The translations under genes and the position numbers were made by a program. Source: Streptomyces sp. JB150 (GTDB lineage: Bacteria; Actinomycetota; Actinomycetes; Streptomycetales; Streptomycetaceae). From it: a DNA stretch of 64,000 nt. The DNA is taken from NCBI RefSeq assembly GCF_011193355.1, contig NZ_CP049780.1:5987698-6051697 (forward strand), in the 5' to 3' direction. Positions 8,148 through 17,023 of the stretch are shown here, in pieces (positions within the stretch are counted from its first letter, which is position 1; each line of letters opens with the position of its first letter). A model generated the notes under the pieces. It did no database searches. It was not told the DNA's origin and saw only the letters and a program-made list of their open reading frames with translations.

Positions 8148-10265
8148 TCAGGCGGGCCGCTGCAGCACCGTCAGGCTCCGGTCGACGAGCCGCAGCCGCT
8201 CCCCGGCCGCCACCTTCGCGCCCGAGCCCGGCGGCACCCCGTCCGGGCGGGCGGTGTCGACGACGACCTGCCACTGGCGGCCGTGGTTGACCGGCACCAG
8301 GAAGTCCAGCGCCTTGGGGGAGGCGTTGAACATCAGCAGGAAGGAGTCGTCGCTGATGCGCTCCCCGCGCGGACCCGGCTCGGAGATGGCGTTGCCGTTG
8401 AGGAACACCGTCAGGGCCGAGGCCTGCGCCGACTCCCAGTCCCGCTGGGTCATCTCCCGGCCGTCGGGGGTGAACCAGGCGATGTCGGACAGGTCGTCGT
8501 GGGTGCCCTCCACGGGCCGGCCGTGGAAGAAGCGCCGGCGGCGGAAGACGGGGTGGTCCTTGCGCAGCCACACCATCGCCCGGGTGAACTCCAGGATCTC
8601 CCGGGGCAGGCCCTCGCCGTCCGGCCATTCCACCCAGGACAGCTCGCTGTCCTGGCAGTAGGCGTTGTTGTTGCCGCGCTGGGTGCGGGCGAACTCGTCG
8701 CCGTGGCTGATCATCGGCACGCCCTGGGACAGCATCAGCGTGGCGATGAAGTTGCGCATCTGCCGCGCGCGCAGCTCCAGCACGGCCGGGTCGTCGGTCT
8801 CGCCCTCCGCCCCGCAGTTCCAGGACCGGTTGTGGCTCTCGCCGTCGCGGTTGTCCTCGCCGTTGGCCTCGTTGTGCTTGTGGTTGTACGACACCAGGTC
8901 GTGCAGGGTGAAACCGTCGTGGCAGGTGACGAAGTTGATCGAGGCGAGCGGACGCCGGCCGTCGTCCTGGTAGAGATCGGACGAGCCGGTCAGCCGGGAG
9001 GCGAACTCCGCGAGGGTGCGCGGCTCGCCCCGCCACAGGTCACGCACGGTGTCGCGGTACTTGCCGTTCCACTCGGTCCACAGCGGCGGGAAGTTCCCCA
9101 CCTGGTAGCCGCCCTCGCCCACGTCCCACGGCTCGGCGATCAGCTTCACCTGGGACACGACCGGGTCCTGCTGCACCAGGTCGAAGAAGGACGACAGCCG
9201 GTCCACCTCGTGGAACTGGCGGGCGAGGGTGGCGGCGAGGTCGAAGCGGAAGCCGTCGACGTGCATCTCGGTCACCCAGTACCGCAGCGAGTCCATGATC
9301 AGCTGGAGCACGTGCGGGGAGCGCATCAGCAGGGAGTTGCCGGTGCCCGTGGTGTCCATGTAGTAGCGGGGATCGTCCGCGAGCCGGTAGTACTGCGGGT
9401 TGTCCAGCCCCCGGAAGGACAGGGTCGGGCCCAGGTGGTTGCCCTCGGCCGTGTGGTTGTAGACCACGTCGAGGATGACCTCGATGCCCGCCTCGTGCAG
9501 GGCGCGGACCGCCGACTTGAACTCCAGCACCTGCTGTCCGCGATCGCCCCAGGAGGCGTACGCGTTGTGCGGGGCGAAGAAGCCGATCGTGTTGTAGCCC
9601 CAGTAGTTGTTGAGGCCCATGTCGACCAGCCGGTGATCGTTCACGAACTGGTGCACGGGCATCAGCTCCAGTGCCGTCACGCCCAGTTCGGTAAGGTGTT
9701 CGATCAGCGCCGGGTGGGCCAGTGCGGCGTAGGTGCCGCGCAGCTCCTCCGGCAGCCCCGGATGGCGCATGGTGAGGCCCTTCACATGCGCCTCGTAGAT
9801 CACCGTCTTGTGGTATTCCGTGCGGGGCGGCCGGTCGTCGCCCCAGTCGAAGTACGGGTTCACCACGACCGAGGTCATGGTGTGCGGGGCGGAGTCCAGG
9901 TCGTTGCGCCGGTCGGGCGCGCCGAAGTGGTAGCCGTACACCTCCTCGCCCCAGTCGATCGTTCCGCTGATCGCACGCGCGTACGGGTCGAGCAGCAGCT
10001 TCGCCGAGTTGCAGCGCAGCCCGCGCTCCGGGGCGTAGGGGCCGTGCACGCGGTAGCCGTACCGCTGCCCCGGCATCACGCCCGGCAGGTACGCGTGCCG
10101 TACGAACCCGTCACTCTCCCGTAGTTCCACCGCCGTTTCCGAGCCGTCGTCGTGCAGCAGACACAGCTCTACTCGGTCCGCGGCCTCCGTGAAGACCGCG
10201 AAGTTCGTGCCGGCGCCGTCGTAGGTGGCGCCGAGTGGATACGCCTCTCCAGGCCAGACCTGCAT
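8148..10265 (-). CDS. glgX/treX: Glycogen debranching enzyme (isoamylase type)
   Basis: The 705-residue product hydrolyses alpha-1,6 branches of glycogen and supplies linear maltodextrin to TreY. The N-terminal CBM48 region (GATYDGAGTNFAVF) is followed by a GH13 barrel with the conserved regions DVVYNHT, GFRFDLAA (nucleophile Asp), IAEPWD (acid/base Glu) and NFVTCHDGF. ATG 10265 gives the usual MQVWPGEAYPLGATYDG start; the frame continues upstream but without homology. It is divergent from the amine oxidase genes across a 184-nt gap that holds a palindrome (10375-10392). Confidence 0.93.
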   Translation of the reverse strand: MQVWPGEAYPLGATYDGAGTNFAVFTEAADRVELCLLHDDGSETAVELRESDGFVRHAYLPGVMPGQRYGYRVHGPYAPERGLRCNSAKLLLDPYARAISGTIDWGEEVYGYHFGAPDRRNDLDSAPHTMTSVVVNPYFDWGDDRPPRTEYHKTVIYEAHVKGLTMRHPGLPEELRGTYAALAHPALIEHLTELGVTALELMPVHQFVNDHRLVDMGLNNYWGYNTIGFFAPHNAYASWGDRGQQVLEFKSAVRALHEAGIEVILDVVYNHTAEGNHLGPTLSFRGLDNPQYYRLADDPRYYMDTTGTGNSLLMRSPHVLQLIMDSLRYWVTEMHVDGFRFDLAATLARQFHEVDRLSSFFDLVQQDPVVSQVKLIAEPWDVGEGGYQVGNFPPLWTEWNGKYRDTVRDLWRGEPRTLAEFASRLTGSSDLYQDDGRRPLASINFVTCHDGFTLHDLVSYNHKHNEANGEDNRDGESHNRSWNCGAEGETDDPAVLELRARQMRNFIATLMLSQGVPMISHGDEFARTQRGNNNAYCQDSELSWVEWPDGEGLPREILEFTRAMVWLRKDHPVFRRRRFFHGRPVEGTHDDLSDIAWFTPDGREMTQRDWESAQASALTVFLNGNAISEPGPRGERISDDSFLLMFNASPKALDFLVPVNHGRQWQVVVDTARPDGVPPGSGAKVAAGERLRLVDRSLTVLQRPA

Positions 10266-10374
10266 GGATACGACTCTTCCAGGTGTGCCGCGCGACGAGG
10301 GGTGCCTTGGGTCCGAGTCTCCTTCGAAAGTGAGGGAACCTTCCCTGCCCTCTTTCCCTCTTACCGGGCGACCA

Positions 10375-10392
10375 GTGCATACGCGTCTGCAC
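10375..10392. promoter_or_regulatory. 18-bp near-perfect palindrome between treX and the amine oxidase genes
   Basis: GTGCATACGCGTCTGCAC has 16 of 18 positions symmetric around an ACGCGT centre. It lies in the divergent promoter region and is a plausible repressor site for one or both directions. No regulator gene adjoins it. Confidence 0.45.
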
Positions 10393-10449
10393 GAACAAGC
10401 GGGGCACCGACGGACGTACTCCCAGTACACGGGGGAGCAGGGGGACGAT

Positions 10450-11304
10450 GTGCGCGAGACAGTGCGCCGCCACCTGGGCAAGGTGGTGGCCGGAACGGGG
10501 ATCGCGGTCGCGGGGACCGCGCTGATGGTCGGGACTGCCCTGCCGGGCACGGCCGGGGCGGAGGACTCGGCCGGGGGGCCGGGGGCCGGCCGCACGACCG
10601 GACAGGCGGCCGCGGGGCAGGCGCCGGGCGGCCCGGAAGGACAGGGCGGCCCGGACGGACAGGCCGCGGTCGAGCCGGGCGTCGTCGAGGAGGCGCCGGC
10701 CGAGGGCGAGAAGGGCACGGGGCGGGACCCGCTCACCGACGACGAGGCGAAGCGGGTCGAACGGATCGCGCTCAGCCCGCAGCTCGTCCGCTCCGGCGAG
10801 GACGTCGACGGGGACCGCGGGCCGCAGCCCGTCGGAGTCGAGCTCGCCGATCCGGAGGCCGGCGAACTCGACGACCCGGGCGCGCCCCGGCGCGCCGAGG
10901 TGAGCTTCTACGACTACAAGGGCGACACCCTCGTCACCCGGACGGTCAACCTGGAGACCGGCAAGGTGGAACGGACGGACACCCAGCGGGGCGTCCAGCC
11001 GCCGCTGAGCCGGGCGGAGGAGACCGAGGCGGCCCGGCTGCTGCTCGCCGATCCGCTGGGCGCGGAACTGAAGGCGGACCACAGAGACGCCACCGGTGAG
11101 GAACTGACCTCGCCGGACCAGCTCGTGCTGCACAGCATGATCTACGACGCGGCACCCGGTGCCCAGCCCGCCGCTTGCGACCCGTGCGGTGAGCACCGCT
11201 GCGCGCGGCTGTACCCGAAGGTCAAGAACGGCCCGTGGATCGACGCGGGGCACCTGGTGATCGACCTGAGCACGCGCAAGGTCACCGCGCTCGACCGCGA
11301 CTGA
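10450..11304 (+). CDS. Secreted amine oxidase N-domain protein (tyramine oxidase subunit B type)
   Basis: The 284-residue product starts with VRRHLGKVVAGTGIAVAGTA, an export signal ending near GTAGAE. The rest resembles the N2/N3 domains of copper amine oxidases: a DPLTDDEAKRVERIALS segment, AEVSFYDYKGDTLVTR, and a Cys-containing RCARLYPKVKNGPW end. GTG 10450 is preceded by GGGGGAGCAGGGGGA. The next gene supplies the catalytic domain, so together they look like one amine oxidase split into two exported chains. The subunit B name follows usual Streptomyces annotation; function in amine oxidation is inferred. Confidence 0.75.
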   Translation: MRETVRRHLGKVVAGTGIAVAGTALMVGTALPGTAGAEDSAGGPGAGRTTGQAAAGQAPGGPEGQGGPDGQAAVEPGVVEEAPAEGEKGTGRDPLTDDEAKRVERIALSPQLVRSGEDVDGDRGPQPVGVELADPEAGELDDPGAPRRAEVSFYDYKGDTLVTRTVNLETGKVERTDTQRGVQPPLSRAEETEAARLLLADPLGAELKADHRDATGEELTSPDQLVLHSMIYDAAPGAQPAACDPCGEHRCARLYPKVKNGPWIDAGHLVIDLSTRKVTALDRD

Positions 11305-11393
11305 GCCCATCGAGGGTTCACTTCGCCACCTCACCTCCAGAGGACCTGCTCTCCCATGAGGGCTTGCTTCTCCTGTAAGGGAGTCGATCTCTG

Positions 11394-12694
11394 ATGTCTG
11401 CGAGAAGAATCAGCCGTGCCCGTACGCGGGCCGCCACAGGACTCGCCCTCGCCACGCTGGCCGCCGGAACCGCGGCCGGGCCGGCCGCGGCCGAGACCGC
11501 CGCCCAGCCCAAGGCCGCCCCCGCGGCGCCCGCCGCCGACTGCAGCGCGGCTTTCCGGATCGAACAGAAGCTCGCCTCCGGCACCACCTGGCGGATGTGC
11601 TGGCGTCCCGAGCCGCGCGAGGGGATCGTTCTGGAGGACATCTCCTATCAGCCGCCGGGCGAGGCCCGCCTGATCAAGGTCCTCAACAGCGCCAAGCTCG
11701 CCCAGATCCATGTGCCGTACGACGACGGCCACAGCGAGTTCGACGACCTGACGGACTACTTCTTCGGCAAGGGCTTGCTGGAGATGTCGCCCGGCGAATG
11801 CCCCGGCGGCACCATCAGGACCGTCAAGGTGCCCGGCTCCGCCGCCGTCAAGGGCCTGTGCACCACCACCCGCGCCCGCGGCCACGCCTACCGCTACCAG
11901 CCGGACACGGGCAGGTTTTACCAGAAGCAGGGCAGGGACCTGCTCGTCTACAGCGTCAACGAGGTCGACTGGTACGAGTACATCACCGAGTGGCGCTTCT
12001 CCGACGACGGCACCATCTCCATGAACGTCGGCGCGACCGGCAGTCTCTCGCCCCACGACTACGACGCCGGCGACGGCCGCGGGTGGCCGGTCGGCAAGGG
12101 CGCCGCGGCGAAGGCGACCAGTCACAGCCACAACGTCTTCTGGAAGCTCGACTTCGCGCTCGACGGTTCCTCCAAGACGAAGATCGAACAGTACGACTCG
12201 ACGGTCAGCCCGCCCGGCCAGGGCCGCCCGGGGCCGTCCAACAAGACCACCCGCACCAAGGTCACCAAGGAACGCGCCGGCGACATCAAGAACATGCGCT
12301 GGTGGCGCGTGGTCAGCACGGCCGGCAAGAACAAGGACGGGCACCGCGGTCGTACGAACTGGTGCCCGGCCCCACCGCCAAGTACCCGGGCCGTGCCTTC
12401 ACCAAGCACGACATCTACTTCACCGAGTACAAGAAGTGCGAGCAGTACGCCAGTGACAACCCGCACGACTGCGGTCCCGGCGGCGGCCGGTCGGTCGACA
12501 AGTGGGTCAATGGGCAGACCCTCACCCGGCCCGTGGTCTGGATGAACATCGGGTTCCACCACATCGCCCGCGACGAGGACCAGCAGCCCATGCCGGTCCA
12601 CTGGCAGGGCTTCTCCATCTCGCCGCGCGACGTCACCGCTATGAATCCGCTCACTCCGAAGGAGCTGGCGGGCGAGAACGGCCAGCCGGACTAG
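11394..12694 (+). pseudogene. Copper amine oxidase catalytic subunit, frameshifted
   Basis: After an export signal (residues 1-35) the protein follows the copper amine oxidase C-terminal domain: EYITEWRFSDDGTI around the cofactor Tyr, HSHNVFWKLDF (His-x-His copper ligands) and FHHIARDEDQQPMPVHWQGF (third His). The reading frame breaks near 12347. Upstream residues NKDGHR are in frame with 11394. Downstream RSYELVPGPT and the C-terminus are in the -1 frame and end at 12694, so one base (a C in CACCGC|GGTCG) appears to be missing. The usual cofactor motif N-Y-D/E reads W-Y-E here. It could be a sequencing error or a true pseudogene. Confidence 0.75.
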
Positions 12695-12786
12695 GCAGGT
12701 TGAGTAAAGGTCCGCCTCCATCGGGCTGCACCGCCGACCGCTCCCGGAGTACCCTTCCTTGATCGTTGACACGGGAGTGGCGGTAA

Positions 12787-14055
12787 GTGGAAGGCGGTGC
12801 GCGGGTGGGCTCGGGAGGGCTGGAGCTGCCCCCTGGTGACGAGGCTGGTCACGAGGGGAACTCCACAGACGTCCCGCCCGGCACGGTGTCCCTGGCCAGG
12901 CCGATGGAGACGGGCTCCATCGGCCCGGAACTGGACTGGGACGCCGACGCCTGGCGCGAGGTGCGCACCCGCGCCCAGCGGGCGGGCCGGGCGTACATCT
13001 GGCTGAACCTGGTGGAACAGCGGCTGCGCGCGGTGGTGGCCGCCGTGCTGCGACCCATCTACGAACCCGTCCACGGCGACGACTGGGTGGTCGCCGCCGC
13101 CGGACCGGCCGGCCAGGAGTGGGTGCAGCGCGCGGTCGCGGTCCGCGAGGTCAGCCGCCGCAAGGGCTATCTGCTCGACCCGGCCGACGACAACGTCCTC
13201 AGCTTCCTCACCCTGCCGCAGCTGCGCGAGCTGATGGTGCAGCACTGGCCGTGCTTCGAGCCGTACATCGACGAGCGCCGCGACGTCGAACTCGCGCTTG
13301 ACGAACTGGAGGTGACCCGCAACGTCGTCTCCCGCAACCGGGCGCTGTCCGAGGCCGTGCTGAGCCAGGCCGAGCGGGCCTCGGCGCGGCTGCTGGAGAT
13401 CCTGGGCGCGGGCGGCGACGTGCCGTCGGCGCGCCGGCTGCCCGTCGACGCGGTCGAGGACCTGGTCGGCGACCGGTACGCCGACGTGGTCGCCGTCCAC
13501 CCCGACCGGGTCCGGCTGCTGCGCCAGTTCCCGGCCGAGGACATCTTCGGCCGCGCCCGCCGCCTCGACGCCATCGGCATCGGCCTCAACCTGCTCGTGC
13601 AGAACTTCTCCGGGCGGCGCCTGGTCCGTCTCGCCGAGGCCGGCTGCCGCGTCCGGCTGCTGTTCCTCAACCCGGCCTCCAGCGCCGTCAAGCGGCGCGA
13701 GCGCGAACTGGGCATCAAACGCGGCGAACTGAGCCGGGCCGTGGAGATGAACATCCTGCACATGCGCCGGGTGCGGGCCCGGCTGCGCGACCCCGGCGCC
13801 TTCGAGATCCAGGTCTTCGACGAGACCCCGCGCTTCACCGCCTATCTCGTGGACGGCGACGGTTCCGACGGCATCGCGGTCGTGCAGTCCTATCTGCGCC
13901 GGACGCGCGGCATGGAGGCGCCCGTGCTGGTGCTGCGCGGCGGCAGCCGGGTGGTCAGGGCGGACGACCCGGAGGGGACGCTGGACGGCGGCCTCTTCCC
14001 CACCTACCGGGAGGAGTTCGAACTGGCCTGGGCCGATTCGCGGCCTGTGTCGTGA
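12787..14055 (+). CDS. SAV2148-type HEPN domain protein
   Basis: This 422-residue protein matches the Streptomyces SAV2148-type HEPN family as I recall it. Residues about 90-210 form a helical HEPN-like domain ending in TRNVVSRNRALSEAVL. The C-terminal half (LVQNFSGRRLVRLAEAGCR, VRLLFLNPASS, then FTAYLVDGDGS) looks like a PLD-fold sensor without an HKD motif. HEPN RNases normally have R-x4-H. Here R178 is followed by N-V-V-S and then Arg183 instead of His. GTG 12787 has GGGAG upstream. A DnaQ-type exonuclease gene follows 130 nt downstream. The cellular role is unknown. Confidence 0.75.
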   Translation: MEGGARVGSGGLELPPGDEAGHEGNSTDVPPGTVSLARPMETGSIGPELDWDADAWREVRTRAQRAGRAYIWLNLVEQRLRAVVAAVLRPIYEPVHGDDWVVAAAGPAGQEWVQRAVAVREVSRRKGYLLDPADDNVLSFLTLPQLRELMVQHWPCFEPYIDERRDVELALDELEVTRNVVSRNRALSEAVLSQAERASARLLEILGAGGDVPSARRLPVDAVEDLVGDRYADVVAVHPDRVRLLRQFPAEDIFGRARRLDAIGIGLNLLVQNFSGRRLVRLAEAGCRVRLLFLNPASSAVKRRERELGIKRGELSRAVEMNILHMRRVRARLRDPGAFEIQVFDETPRFTAYLVDGDGSDGIAVVQSYLRRTRGMEAPVLVLRGGSRVVRADDPEGTLDGGLFPTYREEFELAWADSRPVS

Positions 14056-14184
14056 AATGCGGCCTGTGGTGGGGAACGCGGCTCTTGGCGCACCGTTAAG
14101 CGGAAGGCGGTCCGCCGATTGTCAGTGGCGCATGCGAGGGTGGAGACCACTGGGGGAGAGCACCACCGAGGAGGGGGACCGCCC

Positions 14185-14910
14185 ATGGGCTGGCACCGGG
14201 AGCTGCTGACCGGCTTCGACCTGGAGACGACGGGGACGGACCCGCACACCGCACGCATCGTCACGGCCGCCGTGATCGAGGTCAGGGACGGGCAGCCCCT
14301 CGGCCGCAGGGAATGGCTCGCGGACCCGGGGGTCGAGATTCCCGCGGACGCGGTCGCCGTGCACGGCATCAGCAACGAACGCGCGGCGGCCGAGGGCCGG
14401 CCCGCCGACCGGGTCGCGGACGCCGTCGCGGACGTCCTCACGGGGTACTGGAAGACGGGCGTCCCGGTCGTCGTCTACAACGCCTCCTTCGACCTGACCC
14501 TGCTCTCCGCCGAACTGCGGCGCTACGGCCTGCCGTCGCTGCGCGACCGCCTCGGCGGCCAGGACCCCGCCCCGGTCATCGACCCGTACACCATCGACCG
14601 CCGCGCCGACCGCTACCGCCGCGGCAAGCGCACCCTCGAAGCCGTCTGCACCGAGTACGGCGTGCCGCTCGACTCCGCCCACGACGCCACCGCCGACGCC
14701 CTCGCCGCCGCCCGGCTGGCCCGCGCGATAGCCGGCCGCCACCCCAAGATCGCGGCCCTCGGCCCGGCGGAGCTGCACCGCCGCCAGATCGAGTGGTACG
14801 CCGAGTGGGCGGCGGACTTCCAGAACTTCCTGCGCCGCAAGGGCGACGCGGCGGCGGTGGTGGACGGCGCCTGGCCGGTGCGGGAGCCGACCACCGCGAC
14901 GACCGGCTGA
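14185..14910 (+). CDS. 3'-5' exonuclease, DnaQ/DEDDh type
   Basis: The 241-residue product has the exonuclease motifs: FDLETTGTD (Exo I, catalytic Asp and Glu), VVVYNASFDLTLL (Exo II Asp) and AHDATADALAAARLA (Exo III, His-x4-Asp of the DEDDh class). It resembles the epsilon proofreading subunit, but as a stand-alone exonuclease with a helical C-terminus. ATG 14185 is chosen because AGGAGGGGG lies about 9 nt upstream; a GTG at 14119 is in frame but less supported. Confidence 0.88.
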   Translation: MGWHRELLTGFDLETTGTDPHTARIVTAAVIEVRDGQPLGRREWLADPGVEIPADAVAVHGISNERAAAEGRPADRVADAVADVLTGYWKTGVPVVVYNASFDLTLLSAELRRYGLPSLRDRLGGQDPAPVIDPYTIDRRADRYRRGKRTLEAVCTEYGVPLDSAHDATADALAAARLARAIAGRHPKIAALGPAELHRRQIEWYAEWAADFQNFLRRKGDAAAVVDGAWPVREPTTATTG

Positions 14911-15006
14911 CCGGGCGGCCATCGCGGCTACCGGCTGACCTGCCGGGCTCTGCGGGGAACGGTCTGCCCGGCTGACCGGCCGACCACCGCGGGGAACCGC
15001 CTCGCC

Positions 15007-15870
15007 TCAGAACGGGTACCAGCGCACGGCCGGGTCCCCGTCCCGCAGCGACGCCACCCGCCGCTCGAACTCGGCCAGCGCCTTGGGGTTCCCCGGAGCG
15101 TGCTGGGCCACCCAGGCGCAGCTCGCCGTCTCCCGGGCCCCGCGCAGCACCGCACAGCCCTCCCACTCGCGCACATCCCAGCCGTAGGCCGCGGTGAAGG
15201 AGTCGTACGCCTCGGCCGGCAGGCCGTAGCGGTCGCGGGAGAGGGCCATCACCACCAGGTCGTGCTCGCGCAGATCGGCGGAGAAGGTCTCCAGGTCCAC
15301 CAGGACCGGCCCGTCGGGACCGATGTGCACGTTGCGGGGCAGCGCGTCGCCGTGGATGGGCCCCCGCGGCAGCCGCGGGGTGAGCGCGGCCGCGGCCGCC
15401 ACGAAACCGTCCCGCCGCTCGCGCAGGTACGCCGCGTCCGCGGGGTCGATCGCCTCGCCGGCCAGACGCAGCCAGCGTTCCACACCGCCCAGCAGATCGC
15501 GGGGCGGCAGCTCGAAGGGGGGAGAGGGCAGTGCGTGGACGATCCGCAGCAGCGCGGCCAGATCCCGCGGCTCCGCGGGACGTACGGGGTCGGGCAGCCG
15601 GTGCCACACCGTCACCGGGTGGCCTTCGACGAGCAGCGGCTCCGGCTCGGCCGCCCGCACCGCGGGGACACCGGCCTCTTCCAGCCACACCGCGACGGCC
15701 AGCTCACGGCGGGCCCGGCCCAGCAACTCGGCGTCGCGGCCCACCTTCACGACCAGGCCACCAAAGGCGAACACGGCGTTCTCGCCCAGGGCGAGCAGCC
15801 GGGCGTCCCCCGCCGGGCCGGGCAGCACTCCCGCCCTGGCCAGTACGTCCCGCGCCCGTGCCTCGTCCAT
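15007..15870 (-). CDS. Aminoglycoside phosphotransferase-family kinase
   Basis: The 287-residue protein has the APH/choline kinase fold: an N-lobe with VVKVGRDAEL (ATP Lys), Brenner's motif IHGDALPRNV (catalytic Asp) and VLVDLETF (metal-binding Asp). The family phosphorylates small alcohols or antibiotics. Nothing here identifies the substrate, and resistance should not be assumed. It is convergent with the exonuclease gene and divergent from the sugar transporter operon. Confidence 0.85.
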   Translation of the reverse strand: MDEARARDVLARAGVLPGPAGDARLLALGENAVFAFGGLVVKVGRDAELLGRARRELAVAVWLEEAGVPAVRAAEPEPLLVEGHPVTVWHRLPDPVRPAEPRDLAALLRIVHALPSPPFELPPRDLLGGVERWLRLAGEAIDPADAAYLRERRDGFVAAAAALTPRLPRGPIHGDALPRNVHIGPDGPVLVDLETFSADLREHDLVVMALSRDRYGLPAEAYDSFTAAYGWDVREWEGCAVLRGARETASCAWVAQHAPGNPKALAEFERRVASLRDGDPAVRWYPF

Positions 15871-16081
15871 CGTCCGCCTCCGTCTTCCTCTTCGTCTTCG
15901 TCGCTGTCGTCCGTCGTGGCCCTCGCACCGGGGTGGCCGGATTCCGCCGCCCCGCGGTCAGTCTCGCATCCGCACAGGTCGGACCGTGTGCGCGGTGCCT
16001 TGACGGCGCATCCCCCCTTCACGACCATGACGGAGGCCCGCCGGGCCCGGACCGTCACGAGCCGCGCAAAGGAGCCGATAC

Positions 16082-17023
16082 GTGACCGTGGTGACCGAGG
16101 CCGGGCGCGCGTCACCGAGCCCGCCGAGCCCGGGCCGCCGAAGGCGTGGCGCCGGCGCCGGCCCCGGTGCCTGGTTCCTGGTGCTGCCCGCGCTGATCCC
16201 CATCCTGCTGCTGAGCGTCGGACCGCTGCTCTACGGCGTCTCGCTGGCCTTCACCGACGCCCAGTCGGGCCGCACCGAGCCGACGCAGTGGATCGGCGGG
16301 CTCAACTTCACCGACCTCGCCCGCGACACCCTGTTCTGGGAGTCCTTCCGCATCGGCCTGGTCTGGGCGGTCGGGGTGACGATGCCGCAGTTCCTGCTGG
16401 CGCTCGGCCTCGCCCTGCTGCTGAACCAGGACCTGCGGCTGCGATGGCTCGCCCGCGCGCTGGCGATCGTGCCGTGGGCGATGCCGGAGGTGGTCGTCGG
16501 CATCATGTGGCGGCTGGTCTACAACCCGGACGCCGGCATCCTCAACGAGACCCTGCGGGACCTCGGCCTCGGCGACGGCCGCGACTGGCTCAGCGGCCTC
16601 GGCACCGCGCTCCCGGCGGTGATCCTCGTCGGTGTCTGGGCCGGGATGCCGCAGACCACGGTCGCCCTGCTCGCCGGACTGCAGAACACCCCGCGCGAAC
16701 TGCACGAGGCGGCGGCCCTCGACGGCGCGGGCGCCTGGCGCCGCTTCCGCACGGTGACCTGGCCCGCCCTGCGCCCCGTCGCGCTCGCCGTCACCGCCCT
16801 GAACTTCATCTGGAACTTCAACTCCTTCGCCCTCGTCTACGTCCTGACCAACGGCGGCCCCGGCGGCCGCACCCGCCTTCCCATGCTCTTCGCCTACGAG
16901 GAGGCCTTCCGATACGGCCAGTTCGGGTACGCGGCGGCGATGGGCTGCGTCATGGTGGCGGTGATCTCGGTGCTGCTCGCCGTGTTCCTGGCCGGCCGGC
17001 TCAAGGGAGGCGACGACGCGTGA
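16082..17023 (+). CDS. Sugar ABC transporter permease (MalF/UgpA type)
   Basis: The 313-residue inner-membrane protein has about six hydrophobic segments and the EAA loop ELHEAAALDGAGAWRRFRTV that contacts the ATPase. GTG 16082 has AAGGAG 7 nt upstream. It is the first gene of an operon with a second permease (GTGA overlap) and a binding protein. No ATPase gene is present. In Streptomyces such carbohydrate importers are usually energised by the shared ATPase MsiK encoded elsewhere. Confidence 0.92.
   Translation: MTVVTEAGRASPSPPSPGRRRRGAGAGPGAWFLVLPALIPILLLSVGPLLYGVSLAFTDAQSGRTEPTQWIGGLNFTDLARDTLFWESFRIGLVWAVGVTMPQFLLALGLALLLNQDLRLRWLARALAIVPWAMPEVVVGIMWRLVYNPDAGILNETLRDLGLGDGRDWLSGLGTALPAVILVGVWAGMPQTTVALLAGLQNTPRELHEAAALDGAGAWRRFRTVTWPALRPVALAVTALNFIWNFNSFALVYVLTNGGPGGRTRLPMLFAYEEAFRYGQFGYAAAMGCVMVAVISVLLAVFLAGRLKGGDDA

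Noticed and set aside
12300..12360. Programmed -1 frameshift in the amine oxidase gene
   Set aside because: No X-XXY-YYZ slippery heptamer lies near the change of frame; one missing base explains it better.
15007..15870. Aminoglycoside resistance gene
   Set aside because: Only the general kinase motifs are visible; this family has many non-resistance members and the context gives no support.
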